Positions 5,896-12,406 of a stretch of DNA of 22,097 nt are shown piece by piece (position 1 is the stretch's first letter; each line of letters begins with the position of its first letter). The notes under the pieces were generated by a model, which was given only the letters and a program-made list of their open reading frames with translations, ran no database searches and was not told the DNA's origin. The stretch comes from JBFWML01 sp050251635 (lineage in GTDB: Bacteria; Campylobacterota; Campylobacteria; Campylobacterales; SZUA-545). The stretch is taken from assembly GCA_050251635.1 (NCBI GenBank), contig JBFWML010000037.1, positions 1 through 22,097 on the forward strand, given 5' to 3'. Made by a program: the position numbers and the translations under genes.

Positions 5896-6480
5896 TTAGC
5901 GTTTGCCGAACTCTTTTTCGAACTCGGCGTCAAGGGCCTCTTGGGCCTTTTGGCTTTGGAACTGCTGCCAGAGCGCCTCTTCGTTGCGCAGGCTGGTTTG
6001 GATGCTGTTTTTCAGCTGCAAAGAGGCGTTGGTGACGCCCACTAAGACCACCAGCGTGCCGTCGGGCGCTTCCCAGCTTTTAAGAATCTTGGAACCCTGC
6101 AGGGTTTGGGAAGCCACCTGCTTGGAGACGTTTTCGGCGTTGGTTTCGTAGGTCTGGCCCTCTCCGGCCCCGGTAACGCGGGTCCAGTTGGTGACCATGG
6201 TTTTGACCTTCACTTCCAAATCCTGCGCCAGCGCGGCGCGGGCTTGGGCCACGGCCATGGAGCGCTGCATATTGCGGTCGCCGCCGCGGTTGGGGGCCGC
6301 TTCGCCCAGCGCCGCTACGCCGTCGCCAATCTCAGGCACGCAGTACCACTCGGGCGCGGGTTGTCCTTTGTAGGTGCAGCCGAAGGCGGGCGCAGCGGGT
6401 TTGGCCTCTTTTTTGCCGCAGCCGGTCAGCAGCGCGGCGGCGATCAGGGCGAACCCTGTCAGTTTGAGTGCGGTGTTCAT
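5896..6480 (-). CDS. LPP20-family lipoprotein (FlgP-like)
   Basis: The 194-aa product has a lipoprotein signal with lipobox LTGC (acylated Cys21). A mature region APEWYCVPEIGDGVAALGEA leads into the LPP20 domain, where the helix MQRSMAVAQARAALAQDLEV and the strand pair around GTLVVLVGV are typical. The carboxy terminus is a charged helix (FQSQKAQEALDAEFEKEFGK). LPP20 proteins are outer-membrane lipoproteins known from Helicobacter (Lpp20) and include FlgP, needed for motility in Campylobacter and Vibrio. Whether this one is flagellar cannot be decided here, since no flagellar genes are in the window. AAGGAG lies six bases before the ATG. It follows a second LPP20-like gene by 49 bases, suggesting ancient duplication within the operon. 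Confidence 0.85.
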   Translation of the reverse strand: MNTALKLTGFALIAAALLTGCGKKEAKPAAPAFGCTYKGQPAPEWYCVPEIGDGVAALGEAAPNRGGDRNMQRSMAVAQARAALAQDLEVKVKTMVTNWTRVTGAGEGQTYETNAENVSKQVASQTLQGSKILKSWEAPDGTLVVLVGVTNASLQLKNSIQTSLRNEEALWQQFQSQKAQEALDAEFEKEFGKR

Positions 6481-6529
6481 CGGTTTCTCCTTGTGCTTGG
6501 ATGGAATATGTGAGTGTAGCCCTCAAAGG

Positions 6530-7537
6530 CTAAAGCGTCAGCCCCAAAACGGCGGCGATGCCTTCGCTCTGGATTTTGCGATCCAGCTGCGAAGCGGCGC
6601 TTTCGAGGGCCGTCTCCATGCCCCGGCTTGCGGCGGTTTTAAAGGTGTGGCGGTTGCCGCCCACGGCCAGACCGCTGGGTTCGCGCACCTCGATCAGCAC
6701 CAGAAAATCGGCAATCTCAAGACCCGATGCCTCAAAGCGCTTGCTTTCGGTCCGCACGGATATTTCCAGCGCCCCGGCACCGCCGCCTAGCGCAAAACCC
6801 TCTTTGGCCAGCGCCGCTTGCAGGGGCTGGCCCATCTTGGCGCTTGGGCCGTCTTGGGCGTTGAGGCGGAAGCGGAGGTTTTGGCGGACGGACGCAAAGG
6901 CCTCCCCAATCTGCCGGGTTTTTTCCAGATAACCTTTGTCGTCGAAGCCGGGTTTGATCCCCTTGACGATCGCCACCGTGGGCAGGGAGCCTTCGGCCTG
7001 CGCCGAGGCTTGTTTCAAAAAGGCGTAGCGCTCCGCGATGTGGCCGGATGCCAGAGTTTTCATGCGATCGGCAATCTGTGCGAACCGCACATCAAGCTCG
7101 TCGATCAGGCTTTGGGCAAAACCGTTGCGATCGGAGCGGACCATCACCGCAAATTGGTTGTATTTGATCTGCTCCGCCTCAGCCACCTGATAGTTGCCGA
7201 TGCGGATTTTGGCCACTTCGCTGCGGATGGTGCGCCGGGTCTCTTGCGTGTAGTCCGAAACATCGCCCTGACGCGCCTGCGTGTTGATCTCCAGCGACGA
7301 TTCGACGCTGACGCTGAGCTGGGCCAGCAGGTTATCCAGCGCTTCGCGGGTGGCCTCCTCCATGCTGCCGCCCAGGCTCACGCCGTACAGCCACTGCGCG
7401 TCGTGGGCGGGCGGGGTGAGGTACCACGCGGGCAGAGGTTTGGGTTTTTGGATTTCGATCTTCGGTTTGGGCTGGGCGCAGGAGATGAGCGTCAATGCCG
7501 CCACCGCCGCCAGCGCGCAGAGGAGAACCCTTCTCAT
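6530..7537 (-). CDS. LPP20-domain lipoprotein, long form
   Basis: The 335-aa product carries a lipobox LISC (Cys20) after a hydrophobic signal. Mature residues LPAWYLTPPAHDAQWLYGVS followed by EEATREALDNLLAQLSVSVE are the LPP20/FlgP-type start: a W-Y-P motif, then a conserved helix and strand. An extension of ~180 residues (helices about 150-200, then a second alpha/beta unit ending in DRKIQSEGIAAVLGLTL) is absent from the shorter paralogue downstream. Its ATG overlaps the stop of the CsgG/LpoB-like gene (ATGA, 7534-7537), so the two are co-translated and probably act together in the outer membrane. The extension resembles nothing I can name. Confidence 0.8.
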   Translation of the reverse strand: MRRVLLCALAAVAALTLISCAQPKPKIEIQKPKPLPAWYLTPPAHDAQWLYGVSLGGSMEEATREALDNLLAQLSVSVESSLEINTQARQGDVSDYTQETRRTIRSEVAKIRIGNYQVAEAEQIKYNQFAVMVRSDRNGFAQSLIDELDVRFAQIADRMKTLASGHIAERYAFLKQASAQAEGSLPTVAIVKGIKPGFDDKGYLEKTRQIGEAFASVRQNLRFRLNAQDGPSAKMGQPLQAALAKEGFALGGGAGALEISVRTESKRFEASGLEIADFLVLIEVREPSGLAVGGNRHTFKTAASRGMETALESAASQLDRKIQSEGIAAVLGLTL

Positions 7538-8559
7538 TCGCGGCCTATCTGCTCCAGAGCTTTGTTGTGCTTGGCGATCACACCGTCGATGCGCGAAACG
7601 GCCCGGTTGATCGGCTTGACCGGTTTGACGGCCAGCCGATCGGCCAGTACGTAGAGCCGTTTGGCTTCGGCGTAGTTGCCTTCGGCTTCGCGCAAAACGC
7701 CCAGATTGTAGGCCACCGCGTAGCTTTGACGGCCGGTTTCGTCCATCAGATCCCCCAGCAGTTGCGCGCCGCGATCAAACCGCCCCTCTTTAATGTATGA
7801 CAACGCGCCGTCAAACTTATCCTCCTGCGCGCCGGGCACCTCCACGTCCAGCTTTTCGATCAGCTCCACCTCAAAGCTGACGTAGCGCGGGGTGACAATG
7901 CGCACAAACTGCGACGCGATGCGATCGGCCAGCATGCTTAAACCCTGCTCCTTGGAGGGGGTTTGATCCGAGCTGCCGTCGTAGCAGTAGGTCCAGCTGT
8001 TGGTTTCGTTGAAGTTGCGGGCGGTGATGAGATCGCCCTTTTGGACATCGACCATTCTCACCTGCGCGGCGAGGGTGGCGGTGCGTTTGCGGCAGGGCAC
8101 CGGATAGGATTCGGTTTTGAGGCATTTGCCGTTTTTGTCGCTCGAGGCGCAGCGGCTGCGATTCTCGTAATGGACGCTATCGTTGACGGCGGCGGTGCTG
8201 ACGGTTCCCGAAATCAGCGCCTGCGCTCCGGCAAGCTGGCCCAGCTGCGCCGCTTTGGCGTCGTCGGCCAGACCCGAATGCTGAAATTTTTGCTCTTCGA
8301 TAACACGGTCGAGATCGGAGCGGCCCACCACGGTAAAGTAGCTCTTTCCCGGTTCGAGCTGGTAGGCGGCCAGCGTCGCTTCTATCTTGGGTCCCAGTCC
8401 GATATAGTCGCTATCAAAGGGCAAAACCCCGATCTGCTTGGCCGAAGCGGCCCTGTCGATCTGCGCGGGCTGCAAAGTTTTGATGGTGACCTTCTGGGCG
8501 CATCCCGAGAGGCTCAGCAGCCCCGCGAGGGCGATGAGCGCCAGCGTGTTTCGTTGCAT
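7534..8559 (-). CDS. CsgG/LpoB-like lipoprotein with TPR tail
   Basis: The 341-aa product is a lipoprotein (lipobox LSGC, Cys20). The first domain (about 40-230) has the CsgG/curli-type pattern: KQIGVLPFDSD, then YFTVVGRSDLDRVIEEQKFQ, then GQLAGAQALISGTVS. This is the fold shared by CsgG, LpoB and FlgO-type proteins that assemble envelope structures or activate peptidoglycan synthases. Residues 130-160 add an insertion with four cysteines. The carboxy terminus (about 240-330) contains at least one TPR unit (YAVAYNLGVLREAEGNYAEA). AAGGAG lies 8 bases before the ATG, and the gene leads the minus-strand operon. It lacks the transmembrane hairpins that would make a CsgG secretion pore obvious, so an LpoB/FlgO-like scaffold is the safer reading. 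Confidence 0.8.
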   Translation of the reverse strand: MQRNTLALIALAGLLSLSGCAQKVTIKTLQPAQIDRAASAKQIGVLPFDSDYIGLGPKIEATLAAYQLEPGKSYFTVVGRSDLDRVIEEQKFQHSGLADDAKAAQLGQLAGAQALISGTVSTAAVNDSVHYENRSRCASSDKNGKCLKTESYPVPCRKRTATLAAQVRMVDVQKGDLITARNFNETNSWTYCYDGSSDQTPSKEQGLSMLADRIASQFVRIVTPRYVSFEVELIEKLDVEVPGAQEDKFDGALSYIKEGRFDRGAQLLGDLMDETGRQSYAVAYNLGVLREAEGNYAEAKRLYVLADRLAVKPVKPINRAVSRIDGVIAKHNKALEQIGRE

Positions 8560-8617
8560 TTTGGCTCCTTAAACAAACAGAATCTCTGCGCAATGGTACA
8601 GGCTGGCAACTTTACCC

Positions 8618-9841
8618 CTACCGCCCCGCCGCCAGCGCATAAAGCACCCATTCGTCCGTTTCTAAAAACGCCTGAACCTCCCCGTCGTAAAACGCGCCGA
8701 TCCCGCTGACGCCCAACCCTAACCCATGGGCGGCCAGATAGAGCCGCTGGCCGATCAGGCCTGCTTGAATCATCAAGCTCTGGTAGCGATCGCCTTTGCC
8801 CGTCAGGAAAAAGAGCGCGCCCCCTTCGCCGCCGAGGCGCTGCTCCAGACACAGCCCCATCCCCAAGGCGCGAAAATCTCCACCCCTTGCCGGAACGCCG
8901 TTTTTGTAAAGCCCCGCCTCCATGCCGCGTACATTATGCGCAACCGTCCAGAGCGTGATTTCCGGCGGCGCTTCGAGCGTTTGCCAAAGGGCTTCGAGCT
9001 CGCTTTTATCCATGCCGCCGCCCGTAAAGTTGCGGATCGACCGGCGGTTTAAAATGACCGCCCGATCGACGGCGGAGGGAGTGCGCGGCGCCGGTTTTTC
9101 GCCCGCCGTTTCCAGCGTTTCGTGATAGGCGGCGATCAGTTGCGGCCACGGTTCGAAGTAGTCCGTAGGCGGAACCTGCATCAGGTTTTCGGCGATCGGC
9201 CGGGCGGGCGCTTCGCCGATCGTGCCGGCGATGGCCGCCGCCATCACCCACTCCTGCGCGTTCAGGCCCAGCTTGGCTGCCAGACCCGGTTTGTCAAAGC
9301 CCGTCCATAGCGCAAAGGGTTTGCCCGCCGCGCCGCAGGCCGCTTCGATCGCGCCTGCTAGATGGCCTGTGTCCAGTCCGCAGTAGCGAAAACTGCGCAG
9401 GCGGTATTTCCACGCGCTGCGAAACCACGGGCTGCTTAGCGCAAACACCAGCCCGTCCACGGCGCCCACGCCTAGAAACGGTTCGATCCCGCTCCCCGTT
9501 CCCAGCGCGGCAATCCGCACCAGCGCGTTCTCGTTGGCCGCGTAGTGATACAGGCCGTCGGCCAGATCGCCGCGCCCCCGGCTTTGCACATACAGCTCCA
9601 CCGGGTAGAGCGCCCCCGCCGAAGGGGCGGTGCGCAGGGCGTACGGCCCGCTAACTGTCTGCACGCTTTGGGTAATGCCGTTTAAAAGCGGCCAGAAGTC
9701 GCGATCGGCCAGCGTGTCAAACCGGATGCGGGGCAAAAAATGCGGATACCGCTTAAAGGCCGAAGGCTGTGTATCCCAGTCCAGAAAGTGCGGCTGGCGC
9801 ACGCTTTGGCGGGTGTGAACGGTGCGGTCGTGGTAGTGCAT
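8618..9841 (-). CDS. SagB/ThcOx-type nitroreductase-family oxidoreductase
   Basis: The 407-aa protein contains two tandem nitroreductase-fold units. The first has the FMN-binding stretch RTAPSAGALYPVELYV (about residues 70-85). The second begins with AVILNRRSIRNFTGGGMDK (~264-282) and ends with IQAGLIGQRLYLAAHGLGLG, typical of nitroreductases. This double arrangement is seen in SagB/ThcOx-family dehydrogenases, which oxidise azolines in peptide natural-product pathways but are also common as stand-alone enzymes of unknown substrate. No YcaO cyclodehydratase or precursor peptide is nearby, so a stand-alone role is more likely. AAGGAG sits six bases before the ATG. It lies upstream of the lipoprotein operon with a 58-base gap and may be co-transcribed with it. 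Confidence 0.85.
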   Translation of the reverse strand: MHYHDRTVHTRQSVRQPHFLDWDTQPSAFKRYPHFLPRIRFDTLADRDFWPLLNGITQSVQTVSGPYALRTAPSAGALYPVELYVQSRGRGDLADGLYHYAANENALVRIAALGTGSGIEPFLGVGAVDGLVFALSSPWFRSAWKYRLRSFRYCGLDTGHLAGAIEAACGAAGKPFALWTGFDKPGLAAKLGLNAQEWVMAAAIAGTIGEAPARPIAENLMQVPPTDYFEPWPQLIAAYHETLETAGEKPAPRTPSAVDRAVILNRRSIRNFTGGGMDKSELEALWQTLEAPPEITLWTVAHNVRGMEAGLYKNGVPARGGDFRALGMGLCLEQRLGGEGGALFFLTGKGDRYQSLMIQAGLIGQRLYLAAHGLGLGVSGIGAFYDGEVQAFLETDEWVLYALAAGR

Positions 9842-9877
9842 GAAAGCTCCTTGGAAACATTCTAACCTGAAGTTTTT

Positions 9878-9906
9878 TTGAAACCGCCCGGAATTTGTGC
9901 TATGAT
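9878..9906 (+). promoter_or_regulatory. Strong sigma70-type promoter of the DEAD-box helicase gene
   Basis: TTGAAA (9878-9883) and TATGAT (9901-9906) are separated by exactly 17 bases, and TG at 9898-9899 adds an extended -10 element. Transcription would start near 9913, leaving an unusually long leader of about 130 bases. A possible opposing -10 for the divergent nitroreductase gene (TAGAAT on the minus strand, 9864-9859) lies just to the left. Confidence 0.75.
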
Positions 9907-9986
9907 GCCGCCATCAAGACGCACTTCGGTCTGCTCCTTGTCCTTTTGCGGAACACTCCTCGAATGAAAATCCAAACCCCGATTTC

Positions 9987-10020
9987 GCCTAGACCGACCT
10001 GACAAACTACGCAGGTAGGC
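9987..10020 (+). promoter_or_regulatory. Hairpin in the helicase mRNA leader
   Basis: ACCTG (9997-10001) pairs with CAGGT (10012-10016) around a 10-base loop, and flanking GCCT (9987-9990) pairs with AGGC (10017-10020), leaving a 6-base bulge on the 5' side. The structure ends about 20 bases before the TTG start. Long structured leaders are known for some cold-inducible DEAD-box helicase mRNAs, so helicase-dependent autoregulation or temperature control is possible; this is inference. Confidence 0.35.
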
Positions 10021-10041
10021 TCAATCCAAGAAAGCCATCCA

Positions 10042-11493
10042 TTGTCTTTTAACGCCCTCGGCCTTTCGGCCCCGCTGCTTGCCGCCCTTTCCAAACAGGG
10101 TTACACCGCCCCCACGCCCATTCAGGCTCAGGCCATTCCCGTTGTGCTCGCCGGCCGCGACGTGCTCGCCGCCGCCCAGACCGGCACCGGAAAAACCGCC
10201 GGTTTTACCTTGCCCATGCTGGAACTGCTCAGCAAAAACAAGCCCCAAGACGCCAAAGCCGTGCGCGCTTTGGTGCTGGCCCCCACCCGCGAACTGGTCG
10301 CGCAGGTTCAAGAAAGCGTGCAGACCTACGGCGCGGGTATGCCCTTTAAATCCGCCGCGATTTTCGGCGGCGTGGGGATTTTCCCCCAGATTGCCGCATT
10401 GAGAAAAGGCGCGCAGATTGTGGTGGCCACCCCCGGACGGCTGCTTGACCACGTCGGTCAGCGCACGATCGATCTGTCTAAAGTCGAGTTTCTCGTACTG
10501 GACGAAGCCGACCGGATGCTCGATATGGGTTTTATCCACGACATCAAAAAAATTCTGGCGCTGCTGCCCAAAAACCGCCAGAATCTGCTTTTTTCCGCCA
10601 CCTTCGCGCCGGAGATTAAAAAGCTGGCCGACGGCTTTTTGACCAACCCCGCCACCATCGAAGTGGCCCGTCAAAACTGCGCGGCGGAGACGGTTAAACA
10701 GACCGTTCACCCCGTTGACCGCGAGCGCAAACGCGATCTGCTTGCCAAAATCATCGATGAAAACAACTGGAAACAGGTGCTGGTCTTTACCCGCACCAAA
10801 CACGGCGCGAATAAACTGGCCGAGTTTTTGGACAGAGAAGGCATCAGCGCCGACGCGATCCACGGCAACAAAAGCCAGAGCGCGCGCACCAAGGCGCTGG
10901 CCGACTTTAAAAAAGGCGTAGTCCGCGTGCTGGTGGCAACCGACATCGCCGCGCGGGGGATCGACATCGATGACCTGCCCCACGTCGTGAACTACGAGCT
11001 GCCCAACGTGGCCGAAGATTACGTTCACCGCATCGGCCGCACGGGCCGCGCCGGACGCGAAGGCGAAGCGATTTCGCTCGTCTGCGTCGATGAGCGCGAT
11101 CTGTTGCGCGGCATTGAAAGATTGCTCGATCGCAGCATCGAAAAGGTCACGATCGACGGTTTTGCCCCCGATCCGTCCATCCGCCCCGAGCCGATCCAAA
11201 ACGGCCGTAACCGCGGCAGCCAGGGTCAAAGCCGCGGCGGCTATTCGTCCGATCGCGGCAACAGCCGCGGTTTTGACCGCGCCCCCCGCGAAGGGGATCG
11301 CCGTCCGTCGGGCAACAGCTTCGGCGGCAACCGCGACCGCGACCGTGCGCCCCGCGCCGATGATCGCCGCGGCGCATCAGCCGCCCGTCCGGCCCGCGAC
11401 GACAGCCGCCGCAGCGATCGCCCCGATCGCGGCGACTTCCGCGAGGGTCGCCCCCAGCGCGATGCAAGCCGCAGCCGACAAAACCGCTATTAA
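10042..11493 (+). CDS. rhlE: DEAD-box ATP-dependent RNA helicase, RhlE type
   Basis: The 483-aa protein unwinds RNA duplexes during ribosome assembly or mRNA decay. All motifs are present: Q motif with YTAPTPIQ (21-28), Walker A AQTGTGKT (45-52), PTREL (81-85), TPGR (130-133), DEAD (154-157), SAT (185-187), ATDIAARGIDID (299-310) and HRIGRTGR (329-336). The tail from ~388 is a low-complexity stretch rich in R, G, D and S with RGG-like repeats, which in such helicases binds RNA non-specifically. The start must be TTG 10042: the frame is closed by TGA at 10000 and contains no ATG or GTG in between. The Shine-Dalgarno site is weak. The rare start, long leader and strong promoter together suggest post-transcriptional control. 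Confidence 0.95.
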   Translation: MSFNALGLSAPLLAALSKQGYTAPTPIQAQAIPVVLAGRDVLAAAQTGTGKTAGFTLPMLELLSKNKPQDAKAVRALVLAPTRELVAQVQESVQTYGAGMPFKSAAIFGGVGIFPQIAALRKGAQIVVATPGRLLDHVGQRTIDLSKVEFLVLDEADRMLDMGFIHDIKKILALLPKNRQNLLFSATFAPEIKKLADGFLTNPATIEVARQNCAAETVKQTVHPVDRERKRDLLAKIIDENNWKQVLVFTRTKHGANKLAEFLDREGISADAIHGNKSQSARTKALADFKKGVVRVLVATDIAARGIDIDDLPHVVNYELPNVAEDYVHRIGRTGRAGREGEAISLVCVDERDLLRGIERLLDRSIEKVTIDGFAPDPSIRPEPIQNGRNRGSQGQSRGGYSSDRGNSRGFDRAPREGDRRPSGNSFGGNRDRDRAPRADDRRGASAARPARDDSRRSDRPDRGDFREGRPQRDASRSRQNRY

Positions 11494-11501
11494 GGAACAG
11501 C

Positions 11502-11660
11502 ATGGCCAAACCGAACTACTCTTGGGAAAAGCGCCAACGCGATTTGGCCAAGCAAAAGAAGCAGGAAGAAAAACTGGCGAAAAAACGGCAGAAAAAGGAG
11601 GGCGGCGAAGAGGCCGCCTCCGACGAAGCCGATAAGCCCTCCGAAGAGTCCGGCGAGTAA
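11502..11660 (+). CDS. Small highly charged protein encoded behind the helicase
   Basis: This is a 52-aa open frame with AAGGA spaced five bases before its ATG, starting 8 bases after the helicase stop. The amino terminus is MAKPNYSWEKRQRDLAKQKK, followed by a lysine/glutamate helix and an acidic tail (EEAASDEADKPSEESGE). Small proteins beginning MAKPNYS-[FW]-EKRQRELAKKKK are familiar in other proteobacteria, often annotated as hypothetical, and here the conserved start supports a real gene. The basic-then-acidic layout suggests an RNA- or protein-binding accessory, perhaps of the helicase or ribosome; this is inference from position. A terminator-like hairpin follows 12 bases after its stop. 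Confidence 0.8.
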   Translation: MAKPNYSWEKRQRDLAKQKKQEEKLAKKRQKKEGGEEAASDEADKPSEESGE

Positions 11661-11672
11661 CGCCGCTTCCCA

Positions 11673-11693
11673 AGCCCCGGTTTTGCCGGGGCT
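11673..11693 (+). terminator. GC-rich hairpin at the end of the helicase operon
   Basis: AGCCCCGG (11673-11680) and CCGGGGCT (11686-11693) form a perfect 8-bp stem around a TTTTG loop. It lies directly after the small-protein gene and before the toxin-antitoxin-ygiQ array. The following bases (CCCCTTGAC) lack a T-run, so it may work with Rho or as a 3'-end stabiliser rather than as a classic intrinsic terminator. Confidence 0.6.
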
Positions 11694-11732
11694 CCCCTTG
11701 ACGCCTCACAACATATCAAATACAATATCACG

Positions 11733-12173
11733 ATGTTCTCGATCGTTGCGGATACCAATCTGTTTGTCAGCGCCCTGATTTCCCGCAAAGGGGCATCTTT
11801 CGCCATCTTGAGCCGGTTGCTTGAAGAAGCCGGGCGGGGGCAACGCTACAACCATGTAAGCGTACCGCTGATTTTGGAGTTGGAAGAGGTGCTTTTGCGT
11901 TCCGTAAACCGGCAGAAATATCCGCAGTTTAGCCAAGCCGATCTGTGCGGTTTTGTGGACGACGTGGCCGCGATTTCGGTGCCGGTTCGCATCAACTATC
12001 TGTGGCGGCCTTATCTGAAAGACGCCGGGGACGACAAGGTGCTCGAAACCGCCTTTAACGCGTCGGCCAAAGCGATCGTCACCCACAATGTGCGGGATTT
12101 TTCGGGAGTGGAGCGGGATTTTGGCATTGAAGTTCTGACGCCGCAACGGTTTTTAGAAAGGATTCAACGATGA
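11733..12173 (+). CDS. PIN-family toxin component (COG1569-like)
   Basis: The 146-aa protein matches the PIN-family putative toxins of the COG1569 kind. The first catalytic Asp is in VADTNLFVSALIS (residues 5-17), an acidic residue lies in LILELEEVLL (~46-55), the third site is AGDDKVLETAF (~97-107), and THNVRDFSGV (~117-126) holds the last Asp. PIN proteins are Mg-dependent ribonucleases. All four acidic positions are present and the length is normal, so it should be active. Its stop overlaps the next ATG (ATGA, 12170-12173). Toxin first, antitoxin second is the reverse of vapBC. No good Shine-Dalgarno site precedes the ATG. Confidence 0.88.
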   Translation: MFSIVADTNLFVSALISRKGASFAILSRLLEEAGRGQRYNHVSVPLILELEEVLLRSVNRQKYPQFSQADLCGFVDDVAAISVPVRINYLWRPYLKDAGDDKVLETAFNASAKAIVTHNVRDFSGVERDFGIEVLTPQRFLERIQR

Positions 12174-12406
12174 ATATCGCCCTAAGACTGCCCGACTCGC
12201 TGGGCAAAGAGCTGAAAACCTTTTCCCAAAAAGAGTCCGTCTCCATGAATCAGTTTATCGCGACCGCCGTGGCGGAAAAGATGGCGACAATCCAAACCTA
12301 CGATTATCTGGCGGAGCGGGCCAAACGGGGGGATTTGGGCCATCTGAAGCAGATGCTTGGTCGCGTGGGCGACGCCGATCCGGACGAGGCCGATCGGTTC
12401 AAGTGA
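12170..12406 (+). CDS. Ribbon-helix-helix antitoxin for the PIN toxin
   Basis: The 78-aa protein begins with a ribbon-helix-helix unit: strand MNIALRLPDSLGKELK, then FSQKESVSMNQFIATAVAEK (about residues 3-46), as in Arc/MetJ/HicB-type antitoxins. The tail (DYLAERAKRGDLGHLKQML, then acidic DADPDEADRF) would clamp the toxin. It overlaps the toxin gene upstream by four bases. Its final codons overlap the GTG start of ygiQ (GTGA, 12403-12406), so the three genes form one translationally coupled array. RHH antitoxins usually repress their own promoter; if so here, ygiQ expression would be tied to the toxin-antitoxin state. That is inference. Confidence 0.82.
   Translation: MNIALRLPDSLGKELKTFSQKESVSMNQFIATAVAEKMATIQTYDYLAERAKRGDLGHLKQMLGRVGDADPDEADRFK

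Noticed and set aside
8618..9841. SagB-type enzyme as part of a thiazole/oxazole peptide cluster
   Set aside because: No YcaO, cyclodehydratase partner, precursor peptide or transporter is in the flanking sequence.
10021..11229. A 402-codon open frame on the minus strand, antisense to the DEAD-box helicase
   Set aside because: The plus-strand protein has every helicase motif; the antisense translation is low-complexity and reflects G+C-rich codon bias leaving few stops on the opposite strand.
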